From: Neoceratodus forsteri
Lineage: Eukaryota > Chordata > Ceratodontiformes > Ceratodontidae
Reading direction: 5' to 3'
DNA length: 64,000 nucleotides
Assembly: GCA_016271365.2 (NCBI GenBank)
Contig: CM028129.1
Span: forward strand, 1,007,699,501 to 1,007,763,500
Numbering within the stretch: position 1 is the first letter of the stretch; every line of letters begins with the position of its first letter. The notes beneath the pieces were generated by a model. It did no database searches. It worked only from the letters and a program-made list of their open reading frames with translations, and had not been told where the DNA came from. A program made the translations under genes and the position numbers. Below are positions 21,917 to 35,815 of this stretch, one piece after another.

Positions 21917-22834
21917 ATGATAGGAGTGGTGCAGTGCAATGGCTGTGGGGCGGCAGTGTTCCGGGAAACATTCCGGAGGCTGCGATGCTGCCCTATTTGC
22001 AGGCACCTCTCTGGTCTGAGAGAGGAGGTTGCCCGTCTCCAGGCTGACCTGGCTAGGATCTTCGAAACCTCCTCCCCACCCAGGGACCACCAGGGCCAAT
22101 GCCACTACCTCAGAAGTTGCCAAGAAAGAGGAGAGGCTGGACCAGGGTGGGCTCAGGGAGGGAGAGGGTGGTGGAACAGAGTTGCATCCCTTCAGCTGTA
22201 CCTCTCCACAATTCATTCGCTCTTCTGGTGGATAGTGGTTCCTCTATTGAGGCACCTGCAGTGGAGACCAAGGAGGATGCTGGGAACCTTCACAAAGGAG
22301 ACCCACAGGAGGGTGGCATGGAACCCCACAGGGGAAGGAAACAACTCCTGGTGGGGGACTCAATCATTAGGGGGTAGAAATGGGGAGGAAGGAGAGGGAG
22401 GTGAGGTGCCTCCTGGCACCACGGCTTGGAGGGACAGGAAGCGAATCCTCAGGATCGTGGGAGGAGCTGCACGAGGGAGGGAGCTGGATGTCATTGTCCA
22501 CCTAGGGACAAATGACCTGGCTAGGAATGGGATCAGAGCAGTGCAAGAGGAGTTTGTAGAGTTGGGGAGGGGCCTTAGACAAGTAGCGCATACTGTAACC
22601 TTCTCGGAGGTGCTGCCTGTCTATGGCAAGGGTGATGCTAGGGCACTCCTCACCAGGGAATTCAATGAGTGGTTGAAAAACTGGTGTGGAGCTCAGGGTT
22701 TTGGCTTCATTGGGGACTGGGGAGCCACCTGGAGGGATGCAGACCTATACTGGTGCGATGGTCTGCATCTGTCCGGGGGAACCAGGATCCTAGGTGAGAG
22801 GTTTAAATGCTTCATTGGCAAGCATTTAAACTAG
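21917..22834 (+). pseudogene. CR1-4 ORF1: zinc motif plus SGNH esterase, frameshifted
   Basis: An N-terminal CNGCGAA...CCPICRHL motif (C-x2-C...C-x2-C, 21,935-22,010) is followed by a coiled-coil-like LREEVARLQADLARIFE. The SGNH-hydrolase part follows: LLVGDSIIRG (22,348-22,374, nucleophile Ser), VIVHLGTNDLARNG (22,490-), TFSEVLPVYG and WCDGLHLSGG (22,749-, catalytic Asp/His). The GDS block and the rest lie in different frames: the open frame of 305 codons uses a wrong frame in its middle. CR1 ORF1 esterase is known in the clade; its role in retrotransposition is not settled. Confidence 0.78.
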
Positions 22835-23028
22835 CCAAGGGGGGAGGCACTGAAAAGGAGCAGGGAAATCCCATCCTCCCCCCACAAAACATGGTAATTA
22901 GTGAGGTAAACACCAAGGTAGAGAAGTTATTAGGGAGCAGGACAGAGGCAAATGTGAAAAAAAAAAAAAAAGGCAAAGGCAGTAAGGACAGGAATGGGGC
23001 TAAAAGGGGTAAGGCTATCAAAAAGTGG

Positions 23029-25440
23029 AGGGTGATGAGTACCAATGCCCGTAGTCTGTGTAACAAGCTCCCTGAACTAGTGGCCTTGATGGAAGAGGGT
23101 TGCCTGGATATTGTGGCAGTCACAGAAACATGGTACACAGAGAACCATGACTGGGATGTCAACATACCAGGATACACAATCTACAGGAGGGACAGGGAGG
23201 GTAAAAGAGGAGGAGGAGTAGCTCTCTGTGTAAAGGAAGGGATCAAAGCACCAGAACTAAAGAGTAAACAGGGAGCCGATGAGGCACTCTGGGTCAACCT
23301 GGAGACAGGAAATGGCACCACAATCCGCACGGGGTTGTACAGACCCCATCTCAGGGGGAGGGAATGGAGAAGGAAATGATAGAAGGCATCATTAGAATGG
23401 CAGAAAAAGGGGAGATATCGTTGATGGGGGATCTGAATATGCCAGATGTTAACTGGAGCACCTTTGCTGCAGGCACATCCAAGAGCAGGGTCATTCTTGT
23501 TGCCCTACAGGGGGCATGCCTCAGACAGCTAGTATTGGAACCCACTTCGTGAGGGAGAAATCTTAGACCTGGTACTTTCAAATGGGGACAGAGAAAGAAT
23601 CTCAGATTTAGAGGTGGGTAGCCATCTGGGAACAAGCGACCACCAAACAGTGTGGTTCACACTAAACACAGCCATACAATCAAGCCATACAAAAGCAAGA
23701 GTATTAGACTTTAGGAGGGCTGACTTTGGGAAAATTAGAGTGCCCCTTAGAAAAGCACTAGCAAGAAGGAGGGGTGGAGGAACAATGGGGAGTAATCAAA
23801 ACAGCCATCACAGAGACAACAAGCCTTTGTGTAAAGCAAATTAAAACACAACGAAGGAAAAGACCGCTATGGTTCTCAAAAGAGATGGCAGGGAAGGTTA
23901 AGGAGAAAAGGATAGCATTCAGGAAATATAAGGAAACACAGAATGAGTAGGACAGAGAACTTTATCAGTTAAAGCAGAAAGAGGCTGGGAAGGCGGTCAG
24001 AATAGCAAGGGCCCAAACCAAGGAAAGGATGGCCAATTCTGTTAAGAAGGGGAATAAGACCTTTTATAGGTACATTAGGGAGCGAAGAAAGACCAAAGGA
24101 GGATACTGAGGCTTAATAAAGGGAGAGATGTGGGTAGAGGGGACAGTGAAAAGGGATACACGAATATTTCTGCTCAGTATTCACAAAGGAAGAGAAGGGG
24201 AGGTACCTAAACCAAACAAAGAGACACTCTGAAGATGGGGTCGATACCAGTCCATTTACAGAAGAAAGGGTTCTGAAAGAACTAATAAAATTGAAGGTGG
24301 ACAAAGCAATGGGTCCTGATGGGTTTCACCCAAGAATTCTGAAAGAACTAAGGGTAGAACTAGTGACACCGCTGACTACTCTCGCTAACAAATCATGGGA
24401 GGATGGGGTGGTACCTGAGGACTGGAGGAGGGTGGATGTGATTCCTCTTCACAAAAGTCGGAGCAGGACAGAGGCAGGAAACTACAGACCAGTTAGTTTG
24501 ACCTCAGTGGTAGGGAAAATGATGGAATCATTTCTGAAGAAAAGAATTGTTGAGTACCTGGAGGCCAGTGGGGCACAGGACCCAAGGCAGCATGGATTCA
24601 CGATGGGAAGGTCATGTCAGACAAATCTAATAGATTTCTTTGACTGGGTGACCAAAGTAATAGACCAGGGACGGGCTGTGGACATGGCCTACCTAGATTT
24701 TAGCAAGGCATTTGATACAGTACCACACAAAAGATTAATACACAAGTTAGCCAGCCTTGGAGTGGGCCCCAAGGTGGTAGCCTGGATAAAAAATTGGCTA
24801 GACAACAGGATGCAAAGGGTAGTAGTAAATGGAGTACACAGTGAAGAAAGGAGGGTTACTAGCGGGGTACCGCAGGGTTCAGTACTGGGACCGGTCCTTT
24901 TTAATTTCTGTATAAATGACATTGCAGAGGAACTGGAAGAAAAAGTATGTCTCTCTGCAGACGACACAAAGATCTGCAACAGGTTTGATACATAAGACGG
25001 AGTGGAAAGGATGAGAAGGGACTTGGCAAGGTTGGAGGAATGGTCAAATGTATGGCAGCTCAGATTCAGTGCAAAGAAGTGCAAGGTAATGCACATGGGA
25101 AACAAAAACCCAGGGGAAGAGTACACAATGGGGGGTGAGATACTGACAACAGTAAAAATGGAAAGGGACCTGGGGGTAATTATATAAGATGACCTAAAGG
25201 TGGGCAAGCAATGTGAGAAGGCAGTAAGGAAGGCTGGGGGATACTGGGATGCATAGGAAGAGGCATCAATAGTAGAAAACAGGAAGTTGTTATCCCTCTG
25301 TACAGACAGTTGGTGAGACCCCATCTGGAGTACTGTGTGCAGTTCTGGAGACCCCATCTCCGCAAAGACATAGACAGAGTGGAGGCTGTCCAGAGGAGGG
25401 CACTCAAAATGGTGCAGAGTCTGCACCAGAAGACATACTG
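23029..25440 (+). pseudogene. CR1-4 ORF2: endonuclease and reverse transcriptase, broken
   Basis: The endonuclease begins MSTNARSLCNKLPELVAL (23,035-), with VAVTETWYTENHDWDVN (catalytic Glu) and ISLMGDLNMPDVNW after a frameshift near 23,370. SDHQT-type residues are at 23,640. RT is open from 24,291 to 24,992: GPDGFHPRILKEL, NYRPVSLTSVVGKMMESFL, QHGFTMGRSCQTNLIDFFDW, MAYLDFSKAFDTVPHKRL and TSGVPQGSVLGPVLF. The motif usually FADD is SADD (24,954-), with both catalytic Asp kept. The thumb (WQLRFSAKKCKVMHMGNKNP) follows after a stop at 24,993. The C-terminal block VERRALKM-like near 25,400 completes it. Confidence 0.86.
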
Positions 25441-25868
25441 AAGAAAGACTAAAGGAGCTTAATATGTATACCCTTGAGGAAAGAAGGAGAGAGGACATGA
25501 TAGAAACTGTCAATTACCTCAAGGGAATCAACAAAGTCCAAGAGGGTAGCATCTTTCAGAAAAGAGATGTGCAAGAACAAGGGGCACAATTTGAAGATAG
25601 AGGGGACGGCTCAGAGGTAATGTGGGAAGTATTTTTCAATGGAGAGGGTTGTGGATGCATGGAACAGCCTCCCTGAGGAGGTCGTGGAGTCAAGAACAGT
25701 GGGGGAATTCAAGAATGCATGGGACAGACATAAGGCAGTCCTAGTGGGCGGTAGGAGGAAGTAAGCTGTTGGTTAACTAAGATCTGCAGCTGATTTGTTA
25801 GGTAGGAAAATGGGCAGACTAGGTGGGCCAAGCGGTCCTTATCTGCCGTCAAATTCTATGTTTCTATG

Positions 25869-28375
<2,507 letters not shown>

Positions 28376-29200
28376 TTATTTTAGTTTTTGTTGACCTGGA
28401 AAAGGAGTACTAGGCAGTTATGCCAATTTTTCATCCTTGTCCCCGGGGTGGGGGTGTATGATGGATGGAAACCAGCTGCCATGGACCCAAACTAAGTTGG
28501 TGGTGGTGTTTTTTTTTAAATACTTTTTGGCATCCACAGCTCGCCATTTTTAGCCCTGGACACGGCCCCACCCCTGGCTATTGCCAGTGCTCTCCCTCTC
28601 ACCCTGGCTTGCCCCCCAGAGGGTGGGGTTGCGGCGCTGTTCCCCTACCAGTGCCACACTACTGTATCTGGCTGGGAGAGCTGGCACCGGATGCTAATCG
28701 AAGCCCAGGGGGAGGGCTTCATATAGATGCCCGGGATGTGTTTTTCCCCCTGAGCAGGGGTGGGGACATGCAATGTCGACCTGCATCTGTCCCGCCCCCG
28801 AATTATTACTGTGTGTTGGTGCGTCGCGGTGAACCCACCCTCCGTTGGGTGCCGCTGTTGCACTGTGCCAACCTCCCTCCCGAGAGAGAGCAGTCCAAGG
28901 GACGCTTTGATCCTTCTCCCCCCGGCTGGTCCTTCAGCGACCCAGGTCCATTCTTGAACCCGGGTCACCGGCGTCACAAATAGAAATCCAACCGCTGGGC
29001 CAGCTTGTTGGTGGTATTTTTAATGAATGGGGGACCAATGCCAGGAGATGGGTGAAATTCCCCTACTCTTTTCGAGAAGCGCCGTGGGATCTTAAACATC
29101 CACCTGAACAACCACCATAACAGGCAGATGGGATCTTGGTTTAATATCACATCCGAAAGATGGCACCTCAGGAGTGCAACACCCCCTTCAGGTCTTCTCG
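28376..29200 (-). mobile_element. HE1/V-like SINE, split by SINE-A copy 3
   Basis: It lies on the minus strand. The central block resembling CATCCGAAAGATGGCACCTC and GGGATCTTAAACATCCACCTG (plus-strand wording) lies at 29,090-29,180. The tail side (TTTTTGTTGACCTGG..., CCCCGGGGTGG) lies at 28,385-28,455. Both parts align in order with the intact copy at 35,384-35,815, and SINE-A sits exactly between them. The 5' tRNA head is missing beyond about 29,200. Confidence 0.72.
28505..29006 (-). mobile_element. SINE-A copy 3 with 9-bp target duplication
   Basis: The head on the minus strand contains TGGCCCAGCGG, which fits the A-box consensus TRGCNNAGYNGG. About 50 bases on is CGGGTTCAAGAATGGACC as B-box. 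The opposite end is T-rich on the plus strand (28,508-28,518). GTTGGTGGT flanks both sides (28,496-28,504 and 29,007-29,015). At about 502 bp it is close to the length of copy 2. These features mark a tRNA-derived SINE of unusual length. Confidence 0.8.
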
Positions 29201-29720
29201 GTTCCTACTCTGGCCATCACCAGTCTAACACAGGTTAGACCTTAGGTGGTTCAGTCATCCCACAGTTATGCTTGGACTAACCCCCACCCCGTTGGCCCCT
29301 TCTCCCTGATCGTCATCAGTCTGTGTGCCTCTCCTACCGTTTCGTAAAACTTGCCACCATCTTAACATTGACTGGTGCCTCTGGCAGATAATTACACTGT
29401 TCCACCACCCTCTCCTTGAAGAATTATTTCTTCAAGTCCTTCCGTAACTCCCCTTATCGGTATGCAGTTGTGGCCCCTTGTGATGGATCTCTTGCTAAAC
29501 TTATCCATATTTATACTGTTCTGGTATTTTATGGTTTCATTTAAGTTCCCCTCTGTAAGGGCATCTTAACAAGTACATATTGAGATCAATCAGTGTTTCC
29601 TCCTCCTGAATCCTCCCCTGCTGCCCATAGATCATTCTAATCACTTTCCTTTGTATTGCTTCGAGGCAGACCTTTTCCTTTGTATGGCCATGTAGAGTAG
29701 CTGTGCAAATGTAGTGTGTT
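29201..29720 (-). mobile_element. CR1-5, 3' fragment of a CR1-like LINE
   Basis: On the minus strand, a CR1 ORF2 C-terminus can be followed: EAIQRKVIRMIYGQQGR near 29,660, LNMYLLRCPYRGEL near 29,580 and FFKERVVEQ near 29,400. These match KRATKMIQGL...LNMYSLE...FFTERVVDAW of CR1-3. Stops and frame shifts occur. The downstream end near 29,215 is not a clear CR1 terminus. Confidence 0.55.
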
Positions 29721-31840
29721 CAGGGGAAAAACGGGAAAGTAGAAATGGAACTGGATGCGTACTACTTTAAGCATCAGCAGTGAATTCAGATCACCTTCTT
29801 AGTATGCATCGGATTGCTGCTCTCTCACCCAGACTTCCATTAGCATATCTAGTTTTTTTTTATTTATGCAGTGCCAGGTTCCGTACCCCACCCCAGCACG
29901 TTCACAAGCCTGCCCCCACCCCCCAACACCAGCAGTCCTGGTTTTAATCAAGCTGCTCTATGGCACTGTCAGACCTGCCAGCCCTCCTGCCACACACACA
30001 CACACCAGCGGTTCCAATTTTCATTGTGCCACTCTGTGGCACTGTACTCCCCACCAGCCTGCTCCTCCCCCACACACATGGCAGGGCTGGTTTCAGTCAA
30101 GCCCCGCCAGCCCACTTCCCCTAACACTGCAGTGTTGAATTCAAGTCAAACCGCAGAGACCCTTGATGATGTGCCTGGCTGGCAGTACTGTAACCTGCTC
30201 CAGTCTACTATATTCTATTCCAATCTCCCTGAGCCTGGCTAGGACCCACGGAGATGCGGCTGGCACACACTTGTGTGGCAGCATCCTCTTTATTAGCAGT
30301 TCTTTAACAGTGCATGCCAGGCATGTTTTGCAGCTTTTAATTAACAAAAAAAAAGGAGGGAGTGACAGCTGAAGCAGACTGCTTCTCTTTGAACTTCAGT
30401 TTAACACACCAACCACAGAGGGACAAAGGGAGCTGTTCCTTGCCCCACCCCCACTCCACCCCAGCAACAGGTAAAGAGTGGGAGCCAAGAGTCAGCGTAG
30501 AAGTCCATCAGTTGGGGAAGTAACTCTTTCAGCAAAATAAAATTGTGCTGTAAACAAAGTTCAGGATCAGGATACCAGATGGAGTCAGTGGCCTTTTTTC
30601 AAGTCTGTGAAGCAGGCATGGGTATTTTGTGTTTCTTAGCAAGTGTTTGTAATGTGAGGATATGATCAGCTATTCGATGTTTGGGTGGATTCCATTCTGG
30701 CCTTGATGTCTACTCATTTTACTGGTTAGGAAATGTAACATCCTGTTATTGATGCTGCTACTTACTCCCAGCACAGATACTGCTGTAGTTCGGATCGAGT
30801 TTATCCCCTGTTGTTCTGCAAGTCATAAATTAGTTTTGAAAGTCTTTGCTATCAGTCAGCATAGCAACCAGCCAGGTTTCAGGTGCAATTTCACTATTTA
30901 TAAGAGTGCAGTTGCGTGGTAAGGTGTCAAACTGCAAGAACAGCTTCTGCAGTTCTGTACTTTTTACCACAACTGTAGGACAATATTACTACAACTTAGA
31001 TATTTTTGCTCAAAGCTGCAAATAAGTTGATCAGTAACTTCTGCTAATCAAGGCTGCACTTGATTAGCAAATAGTTTTGTGGGAGTAGCAAGTTGCTATG
31101 TGAACTCGATGATTTTGTGCTTTATTCCATAAATTAGAGTAACAAGTCCTTTTGACCACATATCTGGAAAGTGTCTGTACTAGAGAATAAGACTGAACAT
31201 TTTAATTAAGGCTTTCCGAATTTATGCAGCACTGTTTTTAAGCATCTCACTGAGTATGTTATTTGTACCACAAGCCTTTCCACATTTTAGTTTATTAAGA
31301 CTGTGTTTAATTTTTTATGTTATTGGACTGTCTAGGAGTGTTTGATAATCCTTTGACCCCATCAAATGAGTTCAATTTATTTAGGATGTCTGTCTGCTCC
31401 CAAGAAAGACTTTGTTAGGATTCCTTATAGAGCTGTTTAAAGTGATCTGTCTGTACTTTGCCGTTTTGAATTGCTGTTAATGTTCATCTCTTTGGGGCTT
31501 AAAACTATTTCCAAACATGCCAGAAGCTATTGCTATCTATTGACTTCTAAATCTAGGATACTCTTTGATTCATGTAATTAGACCTGTTCTGCCTTGGTAG
31601 AACTTGTATTCACGTAGTGTCTGGTATTGCGCCAGGTCCATTCATTGAGGTTCTTTGTGTTTTTGACTAGAAATGTTCCTTTTCTTATTTCTTGAGAGTT
31701 TACAGTGCTTGTCAAATCATTTTTCAATTTTATGTTTATTTCGTTTTCATAATCTTTGAGCTAATTTAGTTGCCGCTTGATCAGAAATTTTTTTCAGATC
31801 ACTAGCTGAGTATAATTTTTGTTTAGGATATGGGTTAGAT
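29721..31840. other. intron, no recognised element
   Basis: A C-rich stretch at 29,880-30,120 includes a short CA run (29,993-30,005). An A run lies at 30,346-30,353. No LINE, SINE or DNA-transposon motif was recognised over about 2.1 kb. Confidence 0.45.
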
Positions 31841-32035
31841 TTTCCAACTCTGGTGATCATCTTCGAGGATATCTCTTTCATAAGGTCACACGTTTGGAAC
31901 TATACCCACATCACTTGGACCACATGGAAACTCTTGCAAGCCAGGGGCCGCCCACGACGACATCATGTGTCCGTGTCTACATAAATGTGGGCAGCCCCAT
32001 CTCTCTTCAGTTCTTTTCCTGCCATTGAGCATACT
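31841..32035 (+). repeat. DIRS-4 left terminal repeat
   Basis: TTGCAAGCCAGGGGCCGCCC, GACATCATGTGTCCGTG and TACATAAATGTGGGCAGCC match, in inverted order, the stretch 46,795-46,870. The outer start (CATCTTCGAGGATATCTCTT) pairs with an internal complementary region near 46,545 (AAAGATATCCTTGAAGAAGC). Confidence 0.72.
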
Positions 32036-32099
32036 TGTTGGACCTACACATGGACATGTTGACAATTAGCAACTGTTTTTCTAAGTAGAATCACTGCTT

Positions 32100-33614
32100 T
32101 AGTGATTTCTTGGGTCTCCTGTGTACCGTCGAAGGAGCCCACAAAATTATTTTGGTATTGCGAGTGTGGAGAGCAGATTTATAAGGATGATGCACATAAA
32201 GTGTATGTCTGCTGTTTAGGCGCCTCTCACTACGTTCAAACATGTGAGATTTGTCAGGGGCTTCAAACTTGCTACCAGGTGATGCAGAAAAGGCATGCTG
32301 GAAAAGTTTGTATTAAAGAAAACTTTGGCAGCAATGGAGAAACAGATGCAGGAGAGATCAGTGTTGCCTGCCTCGTCGACTGAATACCGGTTGTCAAAAT
32401 CCATGGAAAAATCGTCACGCAGTCATAAGCATATACATCCAGGCAAGAATAAAGGCAATTCCTCCTGATGTGCTCTAGGTCACTGCTGCGGCTGGCAGGT
32501 ATGTCTTTAACCAGGTCTTTGTGCGCTGCAGTGGCGATGACCACTGCCCCCCAACTGTCTATCAGACTCCAAGGTTGGGGCTTGGCTTAGGTGCTACCAG
32601 GCCTATTGTGGGTGGTATGATGCTGTCATAGCTGGGTCTATATCTGCTGTGACCATTACACTCACGACCCCTGCTACAGGCATCGTCAACTCAGAAACAT
32701 CACTGGTATCATTTTCAGAAATTACATGATGCCTTTTGCCAAGTTTGCCTGATCAGCCTGTACTTACACTGACGGGACCTGCCACTTCCCAGTAACTGTT
32801 GATGCAGTTTTCCAGCACTGTTCATAAGGGACCACATCAGCCACCAGCCTTGCCGGTGAGATCTTTGATTCCCGTTGTCGAGGGGATGTTCACAAGGAGG
32901 ATTATAACCCAGACCTAGTCATAATGGAAGATTATTACTTATGAGGGAAGAGGGTTATGTTGAGGACCAGTAGTTACCTGGCACTGCTCCAGTTTATCCT
33001 ACTGCAGTGAGGAATCAATGGTGAATATCCCTAGGTCACCACCAGAGGACCCTCAATGATGCAGAAAATGCAGGATGCCATGGGTGTTAGTAGTAGAAAT
33101 AGAAGACTCCACAAAGAAGAATTTGTTTTAGTTTCTAGAGGTGCCAGAGTCACCATCTGTAGTCATTCCTCCACTATAACCAGCCCTAGAGGATGCCACG
33201 TATGCAGCTTGGAATAGACCTAATACCATACCAGTTGTTCCCAGAAAGCCTGACAGGAGGTACCCTGCACCATCTAACAAGCTGTATTATGCCAACCAGC
33301 CTGAAATGAATTCGGTGGTGATCTCAGCTGGCCATGACTGATCCAGGATGCCTAAACATAGGAGATCCCTACCTCTGATAAGGAATCCAGGAGGTTAGAT
33401 GTCATGGGCAAAAGGACTTATGCCTCTGCTTCATTGGGCCTATGTGTTGCAAACTACCAGGCCCATATGATCAAATATCTGAACAGCCTCTGGGAGAAGT
33501 GCCAAGGCTGCTGCGCAGGCCTTACCAGAGGGTACTACCTTTTGAGCTACAAGCTCATTTACAAAGGTTCCACGTCAGTAAAAATAGCAGACATACAGTA
33601 GTTGACACAGATCA
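32100..33614 (+). pseudogene. DIRS-4 gag-like protein, broken
   Basis: The 5' part encodes a Cys/His motif: FWYCECGEQIYKDDAHKVYV then CCLGASHYVQTCEICQGL (32,148-32,262). It matches the start of gag in DIRS-2 (38,230-) and DIRS-3 (50,701-). A later conserved gag block is MGKRTYASASLGLCVANYQA (33,404-), equivalent to KKQYMAASLGLRQANYMAYA in DIRS-2. The middle is full of stops. The open frame breaks where the L2-like LINE begins. A zinc-binding role is inferred from spacing only. Confidence 0.68.
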
Positions 33615-35098
33615 TCAAAGAATAATACTTTCAACAATGGCAGAACACAAAGATAATTGGGAAGGGGTAAAGACGTTGTAGACAGACAAGGTTAGATCAG
33701 CAGGAGAGTGGCATGGGAGAGTGGAGGGAGGGAGAGAGGAGGGTGGGAAGGAATTAAAATGTGAGGAGGTGGTGGAGGTGGTAGGTGAGCAAGGAGTATC
33801 CCCAGGATAGGGGAACACTGCGTCTGGGAGAGGGGTTGAGGGGCTCCAAGCGTGGAGAGGAGTGGAGCCAAGGGGACAGGAGGCAAGATCCGGGAAGGGC
33901 AGGGGTCTGATGGCCAGGGGGAGGGAGGTGGAGGGAGGGGGGAAGCAAGTTAGGATCTCATGAAGTGCAAGTAGTTGGGGTAGTCAGTTTATTGAAGCTG
34001 AAAGATCTGTCAGTTAGGACAGGTGCATTGCCCATGCAAGGAAAGGTGTGACCTAAGTGCAGATTTGAACTGGTCGATTCTGCTAATTGTGGCTAGCTCT
34101 GTTGGAAGAGAGGAGAGCCATAGTGGGGCCCAGTATTCGAAGGAACGCTGACCTTGGGTAGTGCGACGGTAGAGGATCTTGATTGAGATGTTATTGGATG
34201 TCCTTGTGGTCTTAGTTGGAGCAGCCTGGTGGATGAGGGAGCTGGGCCAAGGGGGCAGTAGGCCCAGGGTTGCTTTTTTGGCAATGATGCAAGTTTGATA
34301 GCGGGCCTTATTAGACAGATTTAGCCAACCGGTTTCCTGGTAGAGGTGGCAGGTATGAGGCAGGTGAGGATGGCGAGTCGCCTCAGCGTGCTGTCAGAGG
34401 CAGCACAGTAGATGGCAAGGCCATAATCAGTGGTTGAGAAGACGGAACTAGTTATGGAGAGCTGGAGGGCTTTAGGAGTTAGGCAGCTACAGTGCTTGTA
34501 AAGCAGGCCAAGCTTCCTGTTAGCTGCAGTGGCCACCTGGTCGATGTGGTCGGCATATGAGATGGAGCTGTCCAGGGTGAGGCCCAGGTATTTGAAATTG
34601 GGGACCATTTCAGTGGTGTTCTTATGTAGATTCAGAATGTTGAGGGTTGCGGCCTTATGGCGGCTGTGCGCTGGGGCAAAGAGCATGGTCTTCGTCTTTT
34701 TGTGGTTGACTATGACTTTAGCTTTGCTAAACCAGTCTTCAGTGTTGTTGAAGTCCTGTTGAAGACTTTGTTCCAGAATGGTGGGGCCAGAATGACTGGA
34801 GTAAATCACTGCATCGTCAGCGTAGAGAAGGATTTGTTGTTGGCAGGCTAGTGGTAGGTTATTTAGAAAGAGGCTAAAGAGGAGAGGGCCAAGGATGGAG
34901 CCTTGAGGGACACCAAGGGACACTTGAAGGGGGTCAGAAAGTACATTGCTTATTTTTATCTGCTGAACACGCCCTGAGAGGTAGCTCCGGAACCAGCGCA
35001 GGGAGTCGGAGGAGAGTCCTATAGCCTCTAGTTGTGCCAGGAGGATGTCATGGTTGACTGTATTGAAGGCCTTGTTGAGGTCGGTGAAGGTTGCTTAA
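33615..35098 (-). mobile_element. L2-like LINE, 5'-truncated, inside DIRS-4
   Basis: On the minus strand, RT begins FNTVNHDILLAQLEA near 35,070 (first catalytic Asp region altered). It runs LGVPQGSILGPLLFSLFLNN, ILLYADDAVIYSS (YADD at 34,813-34,824), NHKKTKTMLFAP and FKYLGLTLDSSISYADHIDQ. About 200 codons are open from 34,923 to 34,321. The C-terminal block FEYWAPLWLSSLPTEL-like lies near 34,120. Endonuclease is missing because of 5' truncation. The 3' part, 33,690-33,950, is G/A-rich (GGGAGG repeats). Motifs fit the L2 clade better than CR1. Confidence 0.82.
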
Positions 35099-35383
35099 GG
35101 TCGTTTAAATCCCTTTACCCCACACCAGGTAGGGACAAGGGTAGGAGTCCATTCTGTCCAGCTGCAAGAGCTGGTAAATCAGCCTACAGGCATCCAAGTA
35201 AAGGAAAAGGTGCTGGAGCTCTGCCAGCCAACCTTCTCCCAGGATGCCTCTTTCAAAGCACCTAGAGGAGGTGGAGTCTGTGATGGTGGCTCCAGTGGTT
35301 CAGCATGATTCACTGAACTACACTCCCCAATCGCCATTGCCCCAGGGGTATTTTTTTTTGGGGAGGGGTCATCTCTTCCCTTC
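35099..35383 (+). pseudogene. DIRS-4 gag C-terminal tail, small remnant
   Basis: GRDKGRSPFCPAARAGKSAY and SKGKGAGALPANLL read as a basic, Gly/Ala/Pro-rich tail. This resembles the basic C-terminus of DIRS-2 gag (RGFFRGRGRRGTSRPAS). PLPQGYFF near 35,335 is close to PLPKEHSG at the same place in DIRS-1. It fits between gag and RT of DIRS-4. The similarity is weak but the position is right. Confidence 0.45.
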
Positions 35384-35815
35384 ATTTTTATTTATTTTAT
35401 TTAGTTTTTGTTAACAGGGTAAGTGCACTAGACAAATCCTGCCTATTTTCAGGCACGACCCGGGGGAGGGGGATGCAGATGAATGCCAACTGACCTTGAA
35501 CCAGATTAAGCTGTTGGTAGTTTTTAGTGAATGAGGGAAATTTGGCCCAGGACACGGGGAAATTCCGTACTTTTTCGATAAGTGCCATGGGATCTTTAAC
35601 ATCCACCTGAACTACCACCAATCCAGGCAGATGGGACCTCGGTTTAACGTCTCATCCGAAAGACGGCACCTCAGAAGTGCAGCACCCCTCTCATGCTGCA
35701 CTACAGTGTCAGTACTGGGATATTAACCCAAGTGCCAGATGTGGGAACTGAACCCACAGCCCTGTGATCTCCCGGCCTCAGAGGTGAGAGTGCTACCTAC
35801 TGAGCCACTGACACA
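35384..35815 (-). mobile_element. HE1/V-like tRNA SINE, complete copy
   Basis: Minus-strand order. The tRNA-like head at 35,814-35,740 has TGGCTCAGTAGG (an exact A-box consensus match) and GGGTTCAGTTCCC (B-box-like). The central domain with TTTCGGATGAGACGTTAAAC lies near 35,655. GATGTTAAAGATCCCATGGC lies near 35,600. The tail GGGTCGTGCCTGAAAATAGG lies near 35,455, followed by an A-rich TAAATAAAATAAA-type end. The central block is shared with the HE1/V-SINE group known from fishes and lungfish; this is recalled, not searched. It sits inside DIRS-4 between gag and RT. Confidence 0.86.

Larger units (their letters stand above)
21480..25868 (+). mobile_element. CR1-4, near full-length CR1 LINE
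   Basis: It holds a 5' UTR with a TATA-like CTATAAAAACAGG near 21,556, ORF1 (zinc motif, coiled coil, SGNH esterase), ORF2 (endonuclease, RT, C-terminus) and a classical CR1 3' end: GGGCAGACTAGGTGGGCC near 25,812, ending in the octamer-like ATTCTATG TTTCTATG at 25,852-25,868. Both ORFs carry frameshifts. The left border is approximate. It is the most complete LINE with a canonical CR1 terminus in the window. Confidence 0.86.

Noticed and set aside
29993..30005. CA microsatellite
   Set aside because: Only about six repeats; too short to be a notable feature.
35740..35815. Possible tRNA gene
   Set aside because: A-box and B-box are present but the body continues into SINE sequence and no full cloverleaf with acceptor stem is seen.
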